This document shows positions 24,541 to 37,510 of a stretch of DNA of 64,000 nt, in pieces (positions within the stretch are counted from its first letter, which is position 1; every line of letters starts with the position of its first letter). The notes below the pieces were generated by a model, which worked only from the letters and a program-made list of their open reading frames with translations, was not told the DNA's origin and did not search any database. The position numbers and the translations under genes were made by a program. Source of the stretch: Anastatus disparis (lineage: Eukaryota > Arthropoda > Insecta > Hymenoptera > Eupelmidae); NCBI GenBank assembly GCA_017163975.1, contig JAFFSR010000221.1, positions 6,820,001 through 6,884,000 on the forward strand, read 5' to 3'.

Positions 24541-27330
24541 CAGAGAAAGAAAGTTTAGTTGTTTGTTAGTTTCGGAATAAATAAAATTGTTTGTGTTTAT
24601 CTTGAACTTTGTAACGAAATTCTTAGGGAGATTGATTTTCACATTATTTTTATAAAATTAAATTTCTTTATCTTTTTTCTCTTTTGAATTACACTTTACA
24701 AATGTCTATTTTACTTTGATATTTAAAAAAAACTAATAAAAATAACTCTGATATTTTTATACCAGCTTTTTGTGCAACCTTTTTTATCTTACTTCTTTTT
24801 TCTGCGATACTCGTAGGAAAAAAATTCACGGAATTTAAAAGTTCTACAAATTTGCTACGACAGGATTACAGCGGATTCTCTTTTAAGTATTCGCAGTAAA
24901 ATAAATCTTTTAATGAATTCGTATTATATTTCTGCTTTTTTTTTTCCTTTTTTTAAGGAAAGATATTAAACAAATTTTTCATTTAATATTTCACAATGAT
25001 TTTCGTGAATAAAATAAAACTAGCTTTTTTTTTCACGAACAAATCTATATAGATATTCGAGAAGTAAATCTATATAATGCATGGTCTAAAAAGATAATTT
25101 CTTTTTTCTACATTTTTAAATATAGGTCACGCGTAGCTTACAAGATAATTTCACATCCATCCAACATTTATTTTCGGATACTTAAGCTTGATTTATGACC
25201 TGTAAAACTTTCTTAAATATATAGGTTATTTTAAGTAGTTAATATCCATAGTTGTAAACGATGTTTGACGTTGAATTTTAATTGTATGTTAGTTACATGA
25301 ATGAATTCATGATTTAACTATAGAATGTTTAAAATTTATATGTCTAATTATTGATTATTGTTGATACATGCTTTATTCAAAAGATCAATTAATAACATAT
25401 AAAGTATATAACTATATCCGTTAATTACATATTATGTGAGATTTATTTCTTAATTCGCAAAATTAAAAATTAAAATCTCTGAAACTTTCTAAATCCATTT
25501 CATTTAACATATAGCAAATATAGAAAAAGAAATCTTAAATCCTAAGATTAACGTAAATCAACACTCATAAAAGATTCAACATTAATAAAAGATTGACAAT
25601 AAATATTATTTCTATTAAAAATCTAATAAAGTTTAAGCTAAAATTTAAAAATACATTAAACTTACCCCATGCCAGCAGAGCTTAATGTATGCTAAAGCTT
25701 ATAATATTGCTTTAATATTCAACAATAGCTTTGTTTACTAATCAGTGTGTATAAATTAATGATATTATACTGATACAGCTAGAATTAATTAACGCATGAA
25801 TGAATATTATAGTAAACTTATTAAATATTATTCCATTTGGTACGTGAAGTATTAAAAAAATGTATATAAATGTCCCTGATGAGTGATTAGCATTGCAGTT
25901 TTCTTTTAATAAAAAGGATTATGTAATAGGAGAATTTGATATAAAAAAATATTAAAAAATCAGATGTACTTTTAATATAATATACTCTTGAACTGAGTAG
26001 TTTTCCTGTTGCTAAAATTAAATCTAATTCTTTTAAATTTAGTTGCTCTGAAAATATTTCTGTTAGGTGGTAGTATTTTTTTGAAGCAGATATTTCTCTT
26101 ATATCAATTTAAATTCTAGGATGTCAAACAAAATGAGTTTATTATACTTTTTTTAATGCGTAATCAATATTTTGATTATTATTGTGTAAGGTTTGACTAA
26201 AATTTATCGCGACTTTTCCACATATTATAGGTTTATTTAACTTTCATTCAAATTAGAGTGATTTTTTAAATGGTATTTTGCCGTTTATGTTTATATAAAT
26301 ATTAAAATTGTAACATTTTCATGTTTTAAATTTAAATTTAAAATTATTAATTGTTTATAAATTCAGGATAAAAATAACAAATAAATAGGAAAGCATTAAT
26401 AAAACATATTGACGTAGAAAAATACTGTAATTTTTTCCATCAGCAGAATTTCTTTTACTTGGTTCATGAAAACAAGAAATCATAAACTCATTTTCCTTGT
26501 TTATGAAATATATATATTGAAAAAAACTAAATAAGAAAAAAAATAAATTATGTTCATTATGCATAATTATAAATATTCTGGTAGAAGCTTTACTATTTTC
26601 AATAAGTTAAAATAGTATCAATTTTTTTAAACTTCGAGTATTTAGCATTGAAAATAGACGTAGTCTTCATAAATTATATTATATAAAAGATTTTCAAAAT
26701 TATCTTGCATATTAAAATATATTACTTTGATCTTTTAAAAACTGGTTCCAATTGCTGATTTTCTGTTTTGTCAAAGACTAAAATATAAAATCTGAATTTC
26801 TCCTGTAATTGTATCAAACCTCTTGCAATTTCGTTTCTTTTTTTTTTTGTGAATAAGATACATTTTAAGAATCTACTAGTGCTTTGTAGTTTTTGAAAAT
26901 TGTAGTTAAAGGAAAGGAATAAGCTAAAGTTGCTTACAGATAAAAAAACATAATTGAATTATTGACAGTATGAAGCATAATGGCACATAATCTAGTAACA
27001 ATTATTATTTTATCATAGTAATACATAATTAATATGTGTTATCACCAACTTCTAGACATTATTATATATCCGAAGCAAGAAACATCCTGTAGAGATAATT
27101 ATAGCTATTCATACACACGATCCAGTTCATACAATAAACTTACAAACCTAATATTTCAAGATTGGCATATGCAATTGACGAGTTGATTGGATATATTACG
27201 AATGCACTCATATTTTATTTGTCTAAACTCACGGTAAAAAATCTGAATGATACGTAGTTTAAGGTTACATAGTATATATTTTATCTAAAATAAGTACAAG
27301 TAATATATAATAAGCAATTCTATAAGAATC
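24541..27330. other. AT-rich spacer
   Basis: No supported feature. Confidence 0.5.
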
Positions 27331-27867
27331 AGAAAATTGAGTAAAAAGATGGACAAAGACAGTCAGCAAAAGTAAAAAAGAAAAAAAAAACGATTGGGAA
27401 AGGGAGAGAGAGAGATCGTTCGGAAGAAATAGAAAAAAAGTATAAAAAGGGGAAAGCTTGTGAGCACAGTTAGAACGTAATTGCTAGAAGCTCGAATGAA
27501 GCGGCCGATGGTCATCCAGCTTTTTTCATGCCATAGAGTCCAGCAAGTGGAAGCGAGAGAGAGAGAGACAGAAAGATATAGGGAACTCGTGAAAGATCGA
27601 ATGGGAGAGAGGGAGAGAAAAGTCTATTCGTAACGTGCCAACTTTTCGATCGTAATCGAGTCAGCGAAGAGGTTCTCTTTCTCTCTCTCTCTCTCTTTCT
27701 CCCTTTTCTGCCTCAGCACTTTAATCCACGAACGGGGCACACGTTCGTTTCTCCCCTTTTACCTCGATTTCATGCTATATACCCTTGGTAGGACACATAT
27801 GTGCTAGTATTTGAAAATTGGTGGGGCAGGAGAAAATAGGTATAACGTTCTTTCTCTATCTGTCGTA

Positions 27868-27902
<35 letters not shown>

Positions 27903-28345
27903 CTATCTCTACTTTACCTTTAGCTTGTTGGACTATACTCGTCGAGATAGAGGAAAGAGCGAGCGTGTAGTAGAAGACCCAATTACATCCCGTCGCTTTA
28001 GAATCCGGCGTTAGAGTAGCTACTATATATACATATCAAAGTAAAATAGAGCAAGAGAGACAGAAGCGTTTAATACAGTCTCGAGAAGCTTTGCCTTGCC
28101 CCGAAGTCTAGGGAATAGCTAGTAACGTTTCTCGTAAAGTCTTGCGCTGGTTACTACTGTTAAGGAACTCTATCAAGGTGAAGGCTCCTTATTTCCGACT
28201 CGTTTTCACTTCGATAGTCTCTAATACACTCGATGTACTCTTCCACCTTCATGATTCTCTCGACTATTTTAGGTAAAGATCTTGCTTCTTGTTTGTCAGC
28301 AGAAAAGCTTGTTTTCCACAATTTTAATCGCTCCCAAAATTTCAT
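27331..28345. promoter_or_regulatory. Island with paired GA and CT runs, upstream of the gene leader
   Basis: Purine (GA) runs cluster at 27390-27620 and pyrimidine (CT) runs at 27675-27900 on the same strand, so they are mutually complementary. GA repeats of this length are typical GAGA-factor targets in insects (family knowledge). The island lies about 3 kb before the leader and may be a promoter-proximal or enhancer element (inference). A 61-codon ATG-initiated frame on the - strand (28345-28160) is discussed in findings. Confidence 0.35.
27870..27899. repeat. (CT)15 run
   Basis: A 30-bp pure CT repeat in the 27.3-28.3 kb island. A second CT run is at 27681-27696, and GA runs occur on the same strand at about 27404-27416 and 27556-27568. 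GA/CT repeats bind GAGA-type factors in insects; see the island entry. Confidence 0.9.
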
Positions 28346-29250
28346 TGATACTGCACTGATAAGATTTATCTTATGTGTGATTATAAAGAAAAATTTGTTT
28401 TTTTAAAGAGAAAATAGAATGTTTGTTGGATGAATTTCAATTATTTGATTGAATGTAAGTTAAGTAAATTAGGTCTAGTAATGTAAATAAATTTGACCTG
28501 ATTTATTTAATCAAAATCATTAATCACATATTATAACTTGGACTACAGATTATATACTTTATTTTTGATTTCCGATTAAATTGTAAAACATTGTTTGTAA
28601 TTTTTAAAATATGAATAATATTGGTAGACACTTTGTAATGGAAATTTCGAAAAATTATATAACATTGAAAAATCTGAAATGATTTTAAAATCGTTGAATC
28701 CAATAGTACTTCAAAACATATTCCAAACATTCAAGTCGAAACCAAATTATTCATAAATTTTCTAAAAGTTTGCCCTACTTTTATATCAAGAATCATACAA
28801 TAACCATTTTTCATTTCTTTTTCAACCCTTTTTTTAATATTTTTTCATTTTCCAAAAAAAAAAAAAAAAATTCTTCCATCGTTCGTAACTGTAACCATCT
28901 CTGGAGAATCAACTTTTCTAACTACAATATTCAGTTAGCTTCGAAAAATGTTGTCACGAAAAGTTAAAAAAAAAGTGCAATTAAAGTTTGTAAAACACAA
29001 TAAAAGTGTTTGTAGAAGTTAGCCATGTGACTAAAACAAACTAATACTTTTATTACAAATGAATGCATAAATTATGTCATTATTTTATAAGAAGTTTAAC
29101 ACTAATTTTTATTTTGGAATTTGGAAAGAAATGTTTATTTAAATACTTATGAATTTTTAAATAGCCGAGAAAATTTGATTTTAATTTAAAATAAGAGATT
29201 AATTTTTTCATATTAAATAATAAATTTTTATAATCAATAGAAACTTATAA
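28346..29250. other. AT-rich spacer
   Basis: A19 run near 28852-28870. No supported feature. Confidence 0.5.
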
Positions 29251-30130
29251 CTCCATTTCCAGACTCTTATCCTTTCACATTTATAACTTACGTCCCTGAT
29301 TTTTTAGCCCCCATACATCTTTCTTTATTCGTATTTTTACGTAACTCTCAATCTTCATCTCAATGTCTATTCGATCGAGTTTTCCCTTTTTTCCTATTAA
29401 TGTGTTTCCCTCTTCTCTGTCTGTCCCTCTTCAGTTTCTAAGTTTTCTATTCCCTCATGCGCACTTTTGTTTTCGTTGTCCCCGTTGTGCCTGCATTCAT
29501 AGGTTGACCACATGCACACGCATACACCCACGCAAACAAGTATTGTCTCTATCTACTGTCCAAGCGGCGAAGAGAGAATAGGAGAATGAGAGGAAGAATA
29601 TGGAGCCGATAAACCAAGCGAATTATCTTGTCAGACGCGGCTCTTGAATCGAGCATTCAGTACATCGCTTCTAATGGATTTGTCAAGGATCTTGGAACTT
29701 AGTAGGCCCTTTTGTATATAGTCCACGTTTTGTACTGAAATTCTCAATATGGCCGTAGAGAGAAAAGAGCTTTATTGAGATAAACGATGGCTGGAAGATT
29801 TCGACGAGTTTTCCCCCCCTGACTTTTTTTCCGTTTTTTTCTTCTCGTTTCGGTTACTATTTTACCATTATTTCTGCCTCACTCCTTCTACAAGTATTTT
29901 TTTTTTTTTCAAGCCGCGCAAAATTGCGAAGGTTTCAATTCGCAACTCACTACGTGCTTTTAACTTCTCGTTGTATCTACTTTTTCTTCCGTTCCTTTTT
30001 TTTTGTTATAGTTGAAATCGCAAAAAGAAAGAGAGATTTATACGTATGAAATCTCTCGGATTTAAAGCTTTGTTGTATACAAGCTGAGAGGACAACTACA
30101 GATAGATCACGTAAATGGTTCTTGCGATTT
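29251..30130. other. Island, pyrimidine-rich
   Basis: T/C-rich with CpGs and CACACGCATACACCCACGCA near 29514. No exon supported. Confidence 0.4.
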
Positions 30131-30739
30131 AAGTGAACTAGTTTTCCTCATTTGAATGTTTATGGACTTGTGTTTATTCCTCAGCTTATATATGCTTAAC
30201 TCTTGGAATAAAAACTTTTTAAGTCCTTTATCAAGATAAAACGTAAATTTTATGGGAAATATACAAATTTAATTTTCGGAAAATTAAGTACTTTTAGAAT
30301 TATTGCTCTTGGTACGATATACTCTACCATGTGTAGTCGAATGTTTCTTATTATCAATGATAAGTTATGATTCAAAAATTATTTTTAAAAAATTTTATTT
30401 ATAAAATATTTTATGTATGGTATTTTTAAATATATACGATTATAAGATTATTTCTTACAAACTAGAAGAAATCTCATAATAATTAATTCCAAATTTCTTC
30501 TACTTTATATAGCAGCCTCTTTAATTATGCTTTTGATAATCGTAAATTTATTTGATGAAGTTTTATTAAAAATTTATGAATAACTGCTTCCTCTGACAAA
30601 ACACGTACAATAAACTTCAATAAGAATATAATTTAAAGATAACATCACTTTTACCACTTATTCATTTCTATCAGGAATTCTCATTTTCTCCCAAGGTCTG
30701 AATTGATGTAATACTAAAATATTTTTCTTTTCATTTCAG
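30131..30739 (+). other. AT-rich stretch ending in a possible 3' splice site
   Basis: Ends TTTTTCTTTTCATTTCAG at 30739, a good acceptor. Nothing else seen. Confidence 0.35.
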
Positions 30740-30821
30740 ATGCCAATCAGATATGTAGTAAGCCATTAACAGATTCTGAATAACAATCTTGCCATTTCCT
30801 TATAACTAAAGGATCATCGCC

Positions 30822-30935
30822 ATGACACAGATTTCAAAACAACGAAACTCAATGTTGAAGCCGGGAGCAAAACAAGTAACCGGCCGATTGCAGTCGCATC
30901 AGCAACAGCGACCAAAGCTTCGCTTTTACGAGTAA
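30822..30935 (+). promoter_or_regulatory. Upstream ORF 1 in the leader, 37 codons
   Basis: ATG at 30822 (G at -3) reads 37 codons to TAA at 30933. The peptide is basic and rich in Gln, Lys and Arg (MTQISKQRNSMLKPGAKQ, then ending HQQQRPKLRFYE). It is not low complexity, unlike nearly every other open frame in the window. No signal sequence or known motif is visible. If the leader is transcribed, this uORF would be expected to reduce initiation at 31860/31887. It could instead be a small protein or chance. Confidence 0.3.
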
Positions 30936-31010
30936 AACTTTCTAAACTTGACAGCTTTGTGAAAAAAAAAAAATAAAAAAAAAAAAAGAATAGAGTTTGA
31001 TCGTAAGGCG

Positions 31011-31088
31011 ATGTATACCGAGAAGTGCAACCTACAGTACGCCTATCGAGATCCAAGCAGTAACTTTAGCATTGGCTTTCAAAGTTGA
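31011..31088 (+). promoter_or_regulatory. Upstream ORF 2 in the leader, 25 codons
   Basis: ATG at 31011 reads 25 codons to TGA at 31086-31088 (begins MYTEKCNLQYAYRDP). It follows uORF 1 by about 75 nt, across the A-rich run. Balanced residue composition. Function unknown; a cis-acting brake on translation is the simplest guess. Confidence 0.25.
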
Positions 31089-31132
31089 ACGTTTTATTTC
31101 TTTCGTCTCGCTTACTGGAAATAAGCTCGAGG

Positions 31133-31149
31133 ATCCGCCAAAGGCGGAT
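31133..31149 (+). other. GC-rich 7-bp hairpin in the leader
   Basis: ATCCGCC, AAA, GGCGGAT form a perfect 7-bp stem with a 3-nt loop. The stem is mostly G+C in an AT-rich context. It could be a structured element of the 5' leader; no protein or small-molecule partner can be named. Confidence 0.4.
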
Positions 31150-31647
31150 TCACTTAAAATGTAAAAGTAACGCCGCTATATACTGAATTAATTGTCGCCC
31201 ATTCAACAATTCAGAAAATATAAAAGTTACTGCATTAGGAAATGATGAAAATCGGACTTTTCCGTCATCTTTAGAACCGGTTAAATTAATCTGTTAATAA
31301 TTGTCTGACTGAATTTAACTTGTACTACTTATATGTTAATAAGAAAAATATCATTACAATCATTACCGTGAGAAGTGTTTTTTGACTCTTATAGTGAATT
31401 ATTAAGTATTCAACACTTTCTTGCCGGATTAAAATTGACAAGAACTACTATTGTTAGTGAAAAGAGTCAGTGTCGGATCAGACAAAATATCATCTCACAA
31501 ACTAACACATTTGTAAATGTAGGGATGTACTAGACGTTTGTTTTTGAATTGTCGAGTTAGATCGACTTTACGAAGTTAAAGAACAGTCAGCAGCAACATT
31601 GATCATTTCAACCGAGAAAAGGAAATTCAAGAGTTCAACAAAAAGAT

Positions 31648-31722
31648 ATGTGTCCAACTGAGTTATTGCAAAGTATCGTCGTGTCAACTGTAATACTTCG
31701 CCATTATTTGACAACTAACTGA
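31648..31722 (+). promoter_or_regulatory. Upstream ORF 3 in the leader, 24 codons
   Basis: ATG at 31648 opens 24 codons ending at TGA 31720-31722 (begins MCPTELLQSIVVS). It lies about 140 nt before the main start, far enough for reinitiation. Several shorter ATG-stop pairs also occur between 31088 and 31648, for example a 10-codon one beginning MMKIGLFRHL near 31232. Confidence 0.22.
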
Positions 31723-31859
31723 AATTGAAACTAAGCTTCGTTAAAGTCCGTTTTTTTTTATAAACGTGCGCGTGTGTGTGTTTTTTTTTGTGTTTGTGTG
31801 TTATATCGATTAAAAAAGAGACACTGTAGACTAAGCTTTTGTCTTTTATCTTGTGTCCC

Positions 31860-31956
31860 ATGGAATTGGAACAAGCAGCAATCAGCATGAAGGAGAATCG
31901 TCGAAGATGCTTCAGCGTCATTTGTTCGCTAATAATAGTCTTTTTGCATCAATCAG
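31860..31956 (+). CDS. First coding exon of a large-intron gene; encodes a signal peptide
   Basis: Seen: an ATG at 31860 is the first in frame after a TAG at 31827-31829. The frame runs 32 codons plus one base to a strong donor, CAG|GTGAGT, at 31957. The peptide begins MELEQAAISM. A second in-frame ATG at 31887 has A at -3 and could be the real start; from there a basic stretch (KENRRR) is followed by an uncharged core (CFSVICSLIIVFL) and then HQSG, the layout of a cleavable signal peptide. Known: such exons start secreted or type I membrane proteins. The exon ends in phase 1, so the next exon must supply two bases; the mini-exon at 61741 does this without a stop. Inference: the product enters the secretory pathway. 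I do not recognise the gene. Reading through the donor instead would add about 24 residues before a stop, which looks like intron readthrough. Confidence 0.6.
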
Positions 31957-33979
31957 GTGAGTTCTTGTTTTCTTTTGAATTTTTCCATCTATTATTCAAT
32001 TTAGAATATTGTCATCTAATGAAAATTTAATTAAATAAGATTTCGATTAATTTGATATCTATGAAACCCTGAAATAATTAATTTGAGTTTTTGTCTAATA
32101 GATAATTTAATTAGTTGGTATACTTTTTCGATTTTATCATAAACTTCAATATATTATTGACATATCGCTACATTTTAAATAAACGTTAATGATAAAAAAT
32201 AAATCACAATTTTTCATTATTGCATCTTCTATGTAAAGAAGATAAACATTTCGTATCAATAAATGTAGTTTCTTTTATTCAGCATTTCACAATCACAAAT
32301 ATAAATTATATGAAGGTCTACATAATTTATTTGTCAACAATATCATATTATTAAATATAATATTAAAATATTCTCGAATCACAATTCAACTATAAATTGT
32401 ATATCGAACATTATTGCTTGCGAAATGTCAGCAATAGGTCGTCATTTGATACAAAAATGAAATTTCAGACTTGAATAAAGAACAAAAATAATAATGTTTG
32501 TAATTTTTATAACATGTCAAAAATAAAAAAAAAGTGGTTTTATCAATAGATTAGTACCAGTTCCTATCATTTAAGATGTATTTTTAACTTTTTTAGTGAA
32601 TGAAATTTATAATTGTGATGTAATTTTGTCATACATTTCTCGTAATTGTATTCATAGAATTCCAAAATACTTGCTTGAAATCATTAATTCTTCATAAAAA
32701 CAACATTCTGAAATTATTTGTTAATAGAATCCATAAAGAAGTAAAATAAAAATTGACATCTTAATTAGCTGTATACCAGTTCAATGAACAGAAGAATTAG
32801 TTTAGATTCAACAATAACTAATATTTATAACTCGTAAAAATTTCACAGTAGAACATTTACAAAAGAGAATTTTCTGGAAATGTTTAAGAGAAAAAAAAAC
32901 ATATAACAATGTAAAAAATTGAATCTATTGTTTGGAGTTTGCCAGAACAAAAAAAATTAAAACAAAATTCAAATTGAGAAAATAATGAAAAAGAAAAGTA
33001 AATAAAACAAGCAAAAAATGTTTGAGTGATTCCATGAAAAAATTTAAACAAATTAAACTGATTAAAGCCAATTTACTCGATAAATTTTATTACGTTTATA
33101 TAAACTTTTTACATTTTCTATTAACGTTTTAATGGTTAGGTATTTTTTACAAAAATTTTTATATTATCCTAGACAGTCTTTCCTATTTTTTGTATCATAC
33201 ATCGTATAAATATTTTGGGATTGTTTTTAATAGTAAACCAGTTATTTTTCCAAGTAAATATGTTTCCTTTTAACATGATTTTTTTATTTTAAATGTTAGA
33301 AATTAATAGAAATGCTTGAAATTCAAACAAGATTTTTTTTGAACGTGCAACTAATATGAAACAATTTCTATTTCATCAAGAACGTTTAGGATACTATTAA
33401 ATAGATTAAAAAAATAAAAGAACAGAATAAAAAAGAAAGACTCTGAGAAAAATAATGTAAAAGCAAATACATTAAATTTTCTCAAAATTACATTTAAAAC
33501 GCGAAAAAAAAACTATAATATTTTGCGTTTATGTTTTTTCAAGCAAAAGCACTTTGCTTTTAAACGAACTTTATGATTTCATGGCTTTTAACTTTTTCTT
33601 TTGTGATTATCTACAGTTTTTAAGAAAATGCAAAATTGTAACTTTTTGCATTTCATTTGATTTGTACATATATTTCTTTCTATGATTCTTATCACATTTA
33701 TAGAATTATTTTTAACTAAAGAAAATTAAAACTTATTACAAAATATATTGCAATGACTCTTTTATATAAATAAAATATATATAAAATTATATATATATAT
33801 ATTTACAAAGTAAACGAAAGTAAACAAATTACGTATGTGTAAAATTACCTATTTTGCACCCTTGTATCACAATGTAATAATTTTACCCCTAAATTTAGTT
33901 AGGGTCTACCGCATAATTATATAAAATTGTATCTTTGTGCAACAATTTTCACGCTGTAAGAAAGAAAAACAATCGAAGC

Positions 33980-35460
33980 AAACTATTTTTATGAAATATT
34001 TTGATATACGTACGTGAATGTGTACACGCTTGACCAAAAATTTTTCTCTTTGTAACTCGGTGGTAATAAATATCGTGAAAATCATGAGATGGTCAATTCC
34101 CGGTAAGAATTCGAAGAACCCTCATTCCTTCACGAAATGAATAGAGGAATTTTTTTCCGGCATCAAAGGTCGAGCGAGCGTATATGCTCTCACATACTTC
34201 CAACGGATTAAAAGCGGTAAATGAGGTAGAGGTAAAGAAATTTCATCCAAGGACGTTATTCGTTTTACGTAACTCTGTTAAACTAATTACCTCTCTGGCT
34301 TGTAGGATGAAAAATAAAAAAAGAAGAAGAAGAAAATTCCTGAAAAATTTTTATTTAATGTAATTTTTGATAATTTGATATTTTTAATGACGGTTTTAGA
34401 GATTAACTTTATAATTAATTACCTCTCATTAGTTTTCTCAACTAATGAATCCAGCAAAAATCTCTTGCATCATCTTATTATTACATGTACGAATAAATGT
34501 TATAAAAAAATTGTTACTTCGAATAATTAAATAATTGAAATAGAAACAAATAATACAAAACGTTAATCATGATTTATTTTGATAATTTAGACGTTACCAT
34601 TAAAATCTGAAAAAACAGTTCTTTCAACAAATCCCAACGTAATAAAAAAAGAACTGCCTAAGTCAATATAAAGAAGTCTTTTCCTCTCAAATTTAGTCCG
34701 CCTCGAAGTTCCAAAAGCATTTCGGTTTAAGGGTATAGGTGAATCAACCTAAGCCTTAGGGAAAAGTCCTTATTACTCACATATATATAAAACCACATTT
34801 TCATCATCCCATGTTTTCTTTTCATGGCTCGGTAAGAAAAGGCTTATCATTGAATAAACTTAATAAATCATTCTATCAATGTAGTAAATATCTAATAATA
34901 AATCGGTAAATCTTTATTATCAAAGCTAATCAGTAATTAAAGCTTATTCGACGAAATAACGAAAAAAAAGGGAAGAGAAAAAAATATATATTGAACTGTT
35001 TATGGCTCATTGGATACTTAAAGAAGACTTAATGCCAAAATTTATGATAAAATCCTCCGATATATAGGTATATCATATAAGGGATCTAATCTTAGACTTG
35101 AGTTGTTATGGTCAAGTAAAGCTTTCCATAGTATTGAGAAGCTTTTCTGTATATAGCTGAGGCATGTAAACTCATGTTCGCGTGTTAGCCCTTCTAAGGC
35201 TTTTGTAAACACTGATAACACCAGCCGTACTATATATATGTATACCTTAGTCCTTATGTACAATAGTCTATAACTAAGAGTATATAGTTTGTTGACAGAC
35301 TAGACGAAACCTTGCAGTTAAAGCTTTATTGAATAATCTACGTTAGTTGACCAAATATACGATCTTTATCAATACTACAGCTGAAAGTCGTAATTGATTG
35401 AAAACTAGAAAGTTTGCGTTAACTTTTGCTTCGGATCGATATTACATTAAACTCGGAAAA
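33980..35460. other. Intronic islands (about 33.98-34.33 and 34.64-35.46 kb)
   Basis: Moderately GC-richer patches in the large intron, with CpGs and TATATA runs. No exon supported; 31957-33980 before them is AT-rich and featureless. Confidence 0.35.
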
Positions 35461-36499
35461 TTTGCTTAGTACTGATTTTTTGTTTTCTTCATATTTTTTT
35501 TTTTTATTAAATTACTTGATAAAATTAACAACTCTACTCTTTGGTTAATTTAATTGTCTTAAAATTCAAAATATATTATTTTCATTGTACCCAGAGACAA
35601 AAAGCTTTGTTAACTTATAAATTCAAAAGCATTACAAAGCTGTCAAGTTAAGACACGTTAATCGCTTTTATAAACCCTATATAATATCTTTACACGTTTA
35701 TACGTATGCTTAATAAAATGTACGTAATAAATGTTAGTCGCGCAATGCTTTTATGGAACAACATACGACAAGCAGTTGAGCTTGCGAATAATTACTGAGA
35801 ATTTGATGCTAAATTTAGTCGCATAAATCTTCTTTCGTGCTTTCTTAAAGCCATATTTGCTTTTTATTTAATATATATACATATATAGCCGGATTACGTT
35901 TGCTCGTTTTCTTTTCTACAAAACTGTTTTTCTCTGATTTTACTAAGGATGCTACCTGAAAAGGAGAAGAAGAAAAAAAAAAGAGATAAAAAAGCAACGT
36001 CATTCGAGTGGTGATTAGTGTAACAAGGTGCGCGTTTACTATTAATGCTCTACTTTGACGAGCTCGTTACACCAAATCTTACATGCAAAAACATTTTAAA
36101 GCAGCTTAAATTAAATCGACTTTAAAGTATGCTTAATATGGAGATAATTATTTTTTTAAGATTGACAATCAATAGAGTTTTTGAGTACCTAAAGTATTTG
36201 TTGAAAAATTCTTTTGATTCTTCGTTCGATAAATATAAATTAATACATATTTTTTAAAAACTTATTTATACAATAGCATTGTTATTTATTATACTCCAAA
36301 GATTAAATTGATGTAAATAACAAAAATTAATTCATGCAGTAAATCTTTTAATTCATTCACTTTATATTCTTCCAGGGAAAAAGTTAATTTGATAAATTTA
36401 TTAAAATTATTTAATAAATTTAACATAAATAAATAATTTATTTAAAAATTTTCTTATTCAAATTTCAATTGATATAAATTCCTAATTAATAATTACGCA

Positions 36500-37510
36500 A
36501 TAATCGATGAGCCTCAATGTAAGCAGAGATTTTTCCCTACAGCATGGCTAAATAAAAAATTCAACAGCACTTACTATACATACGCTTGCTTTTTGTCTCC
36601 TCCTCAATCACTCTTACGGAATCCCAGCAAACGCATAAAAGCTCAAGCGCCCTCGTTTTATTTCTTCTATTTTTTTTTCCTTCCTTTTTTTTTATTCTTT
36701 CCTTTCCCTCTGCTTCCATTCTTCATGCGCTTTTCTTTTTTCTCGTTCGCTCTGGACGAGCTGACGGACATCGAAGGTACTTTGTATTCCAGTCGAACGT
36801 TGAGGCTTCGATCGCTTCGGTAGTAATAATGATCCGTGACCTCCGCTTACTCCATATAGCTTGCCTAAGTGTATAAGACAGTATGCGAAATAGTGCGGAA
36901 GAGAGAAAGATAGAAGGAAAAAAAAGAGAAATGGAGATAAAGGGAAAAAGAGGAGAGAAAAAAAAATAGAAACGAGCACAGCGTGTGCTAGGCGTGCGCG
37001 CAAAAAAAAAGTGGAAAAAAGAAGAATAAAAGAAGGCAAAGTTTCGGGGTAGATCGAATGCGTTATATGTGGGTTTGACGTTGGTGCTTTGGGCTATCGC
37101 ATATGTATACATAGCTTTTCGTATACCGAGCGAGAAACGAGCAGAGGGAAATAGATACCACGTGGATTTATGATTCCCTCCAGGGCCTGTGAATTTTACG
37201 AGGCTTTCACGTAATTGGTTTTCGATTATCTTTGCTCAAGTCCTTTACTTTCTCTCTCTTTATTTCCTTCTTCCTGAAATTCCGGCGAACCTTCATATAT
37301 ATATATACATACATATGACAACTTGTGCGAAATATTTGAGAAAAAAAAAGAATGTCTCCTGATGCACCACACGCGAGTTCGTTTATATACTTTGCTAGCT
37401 GTGCAAAATGGTGAGACCGCCGGTAAAACTAGCGCGACACCAAGAGAATTCACCCGTGAGAATAACCGTAATCTTGAGGGAGAGAAAAAAAGGGCAGACT
37501 TGCATTTTTT
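36500..37510. other. Intronic island, pyrimidine block then purine block
   Basis: T/C-rich at 36580-36750, CpG-containing centre, then A/G-rich at 36890-37040. The blocks are mutually complementary and create overlapping frames on both strands, all low complexity. No gene called. Confidence 0.4.

Larger units (their letters stand above)
30740..31859 (+). other. Probable 5' leader (5'UTR) of the signal-peptide gene
   Basis: This stretch is less AT-biased than its flanks and runs directly into the coding exon. A possible 3' splice site (TTTTCATTTCAG) ends at 30739, so the leader may begin there as an internal exon. Alternatively transcription may start inside it, for example at a TCAGT initiator-like site near 31467. 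It contains at least three upstream ORFs (30822, 31011, 31648), a 7-bp GC-rich hairpin at 31133-31149, A runs at 30962-30987 and a GT-rich run at 31764-31800. The boundaries are inferred; only the join to the coding exon is well supported. Confidence 0.4.

Noticed and set aside
30822..30935. Neuropeptide F-like precursor, because the peptide ends RPKLRFYE
   Set aside because: No signal peptide, no amidation glycine and no dibasic cleavage site after the motif.
31465..31475. Transcription start at a TCAGT initiator in the leader
   Set aside because: No TATA box about 30 bp upstream and no downstream promoter element at the expected spacing; kept only as a remark.
36586..37112. Overlapping frames on both strands
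   Set aside because: Made by a pyrimidine block followed by a complementary purine block; Phe/Ser and Lys/Glu-like low complexity.
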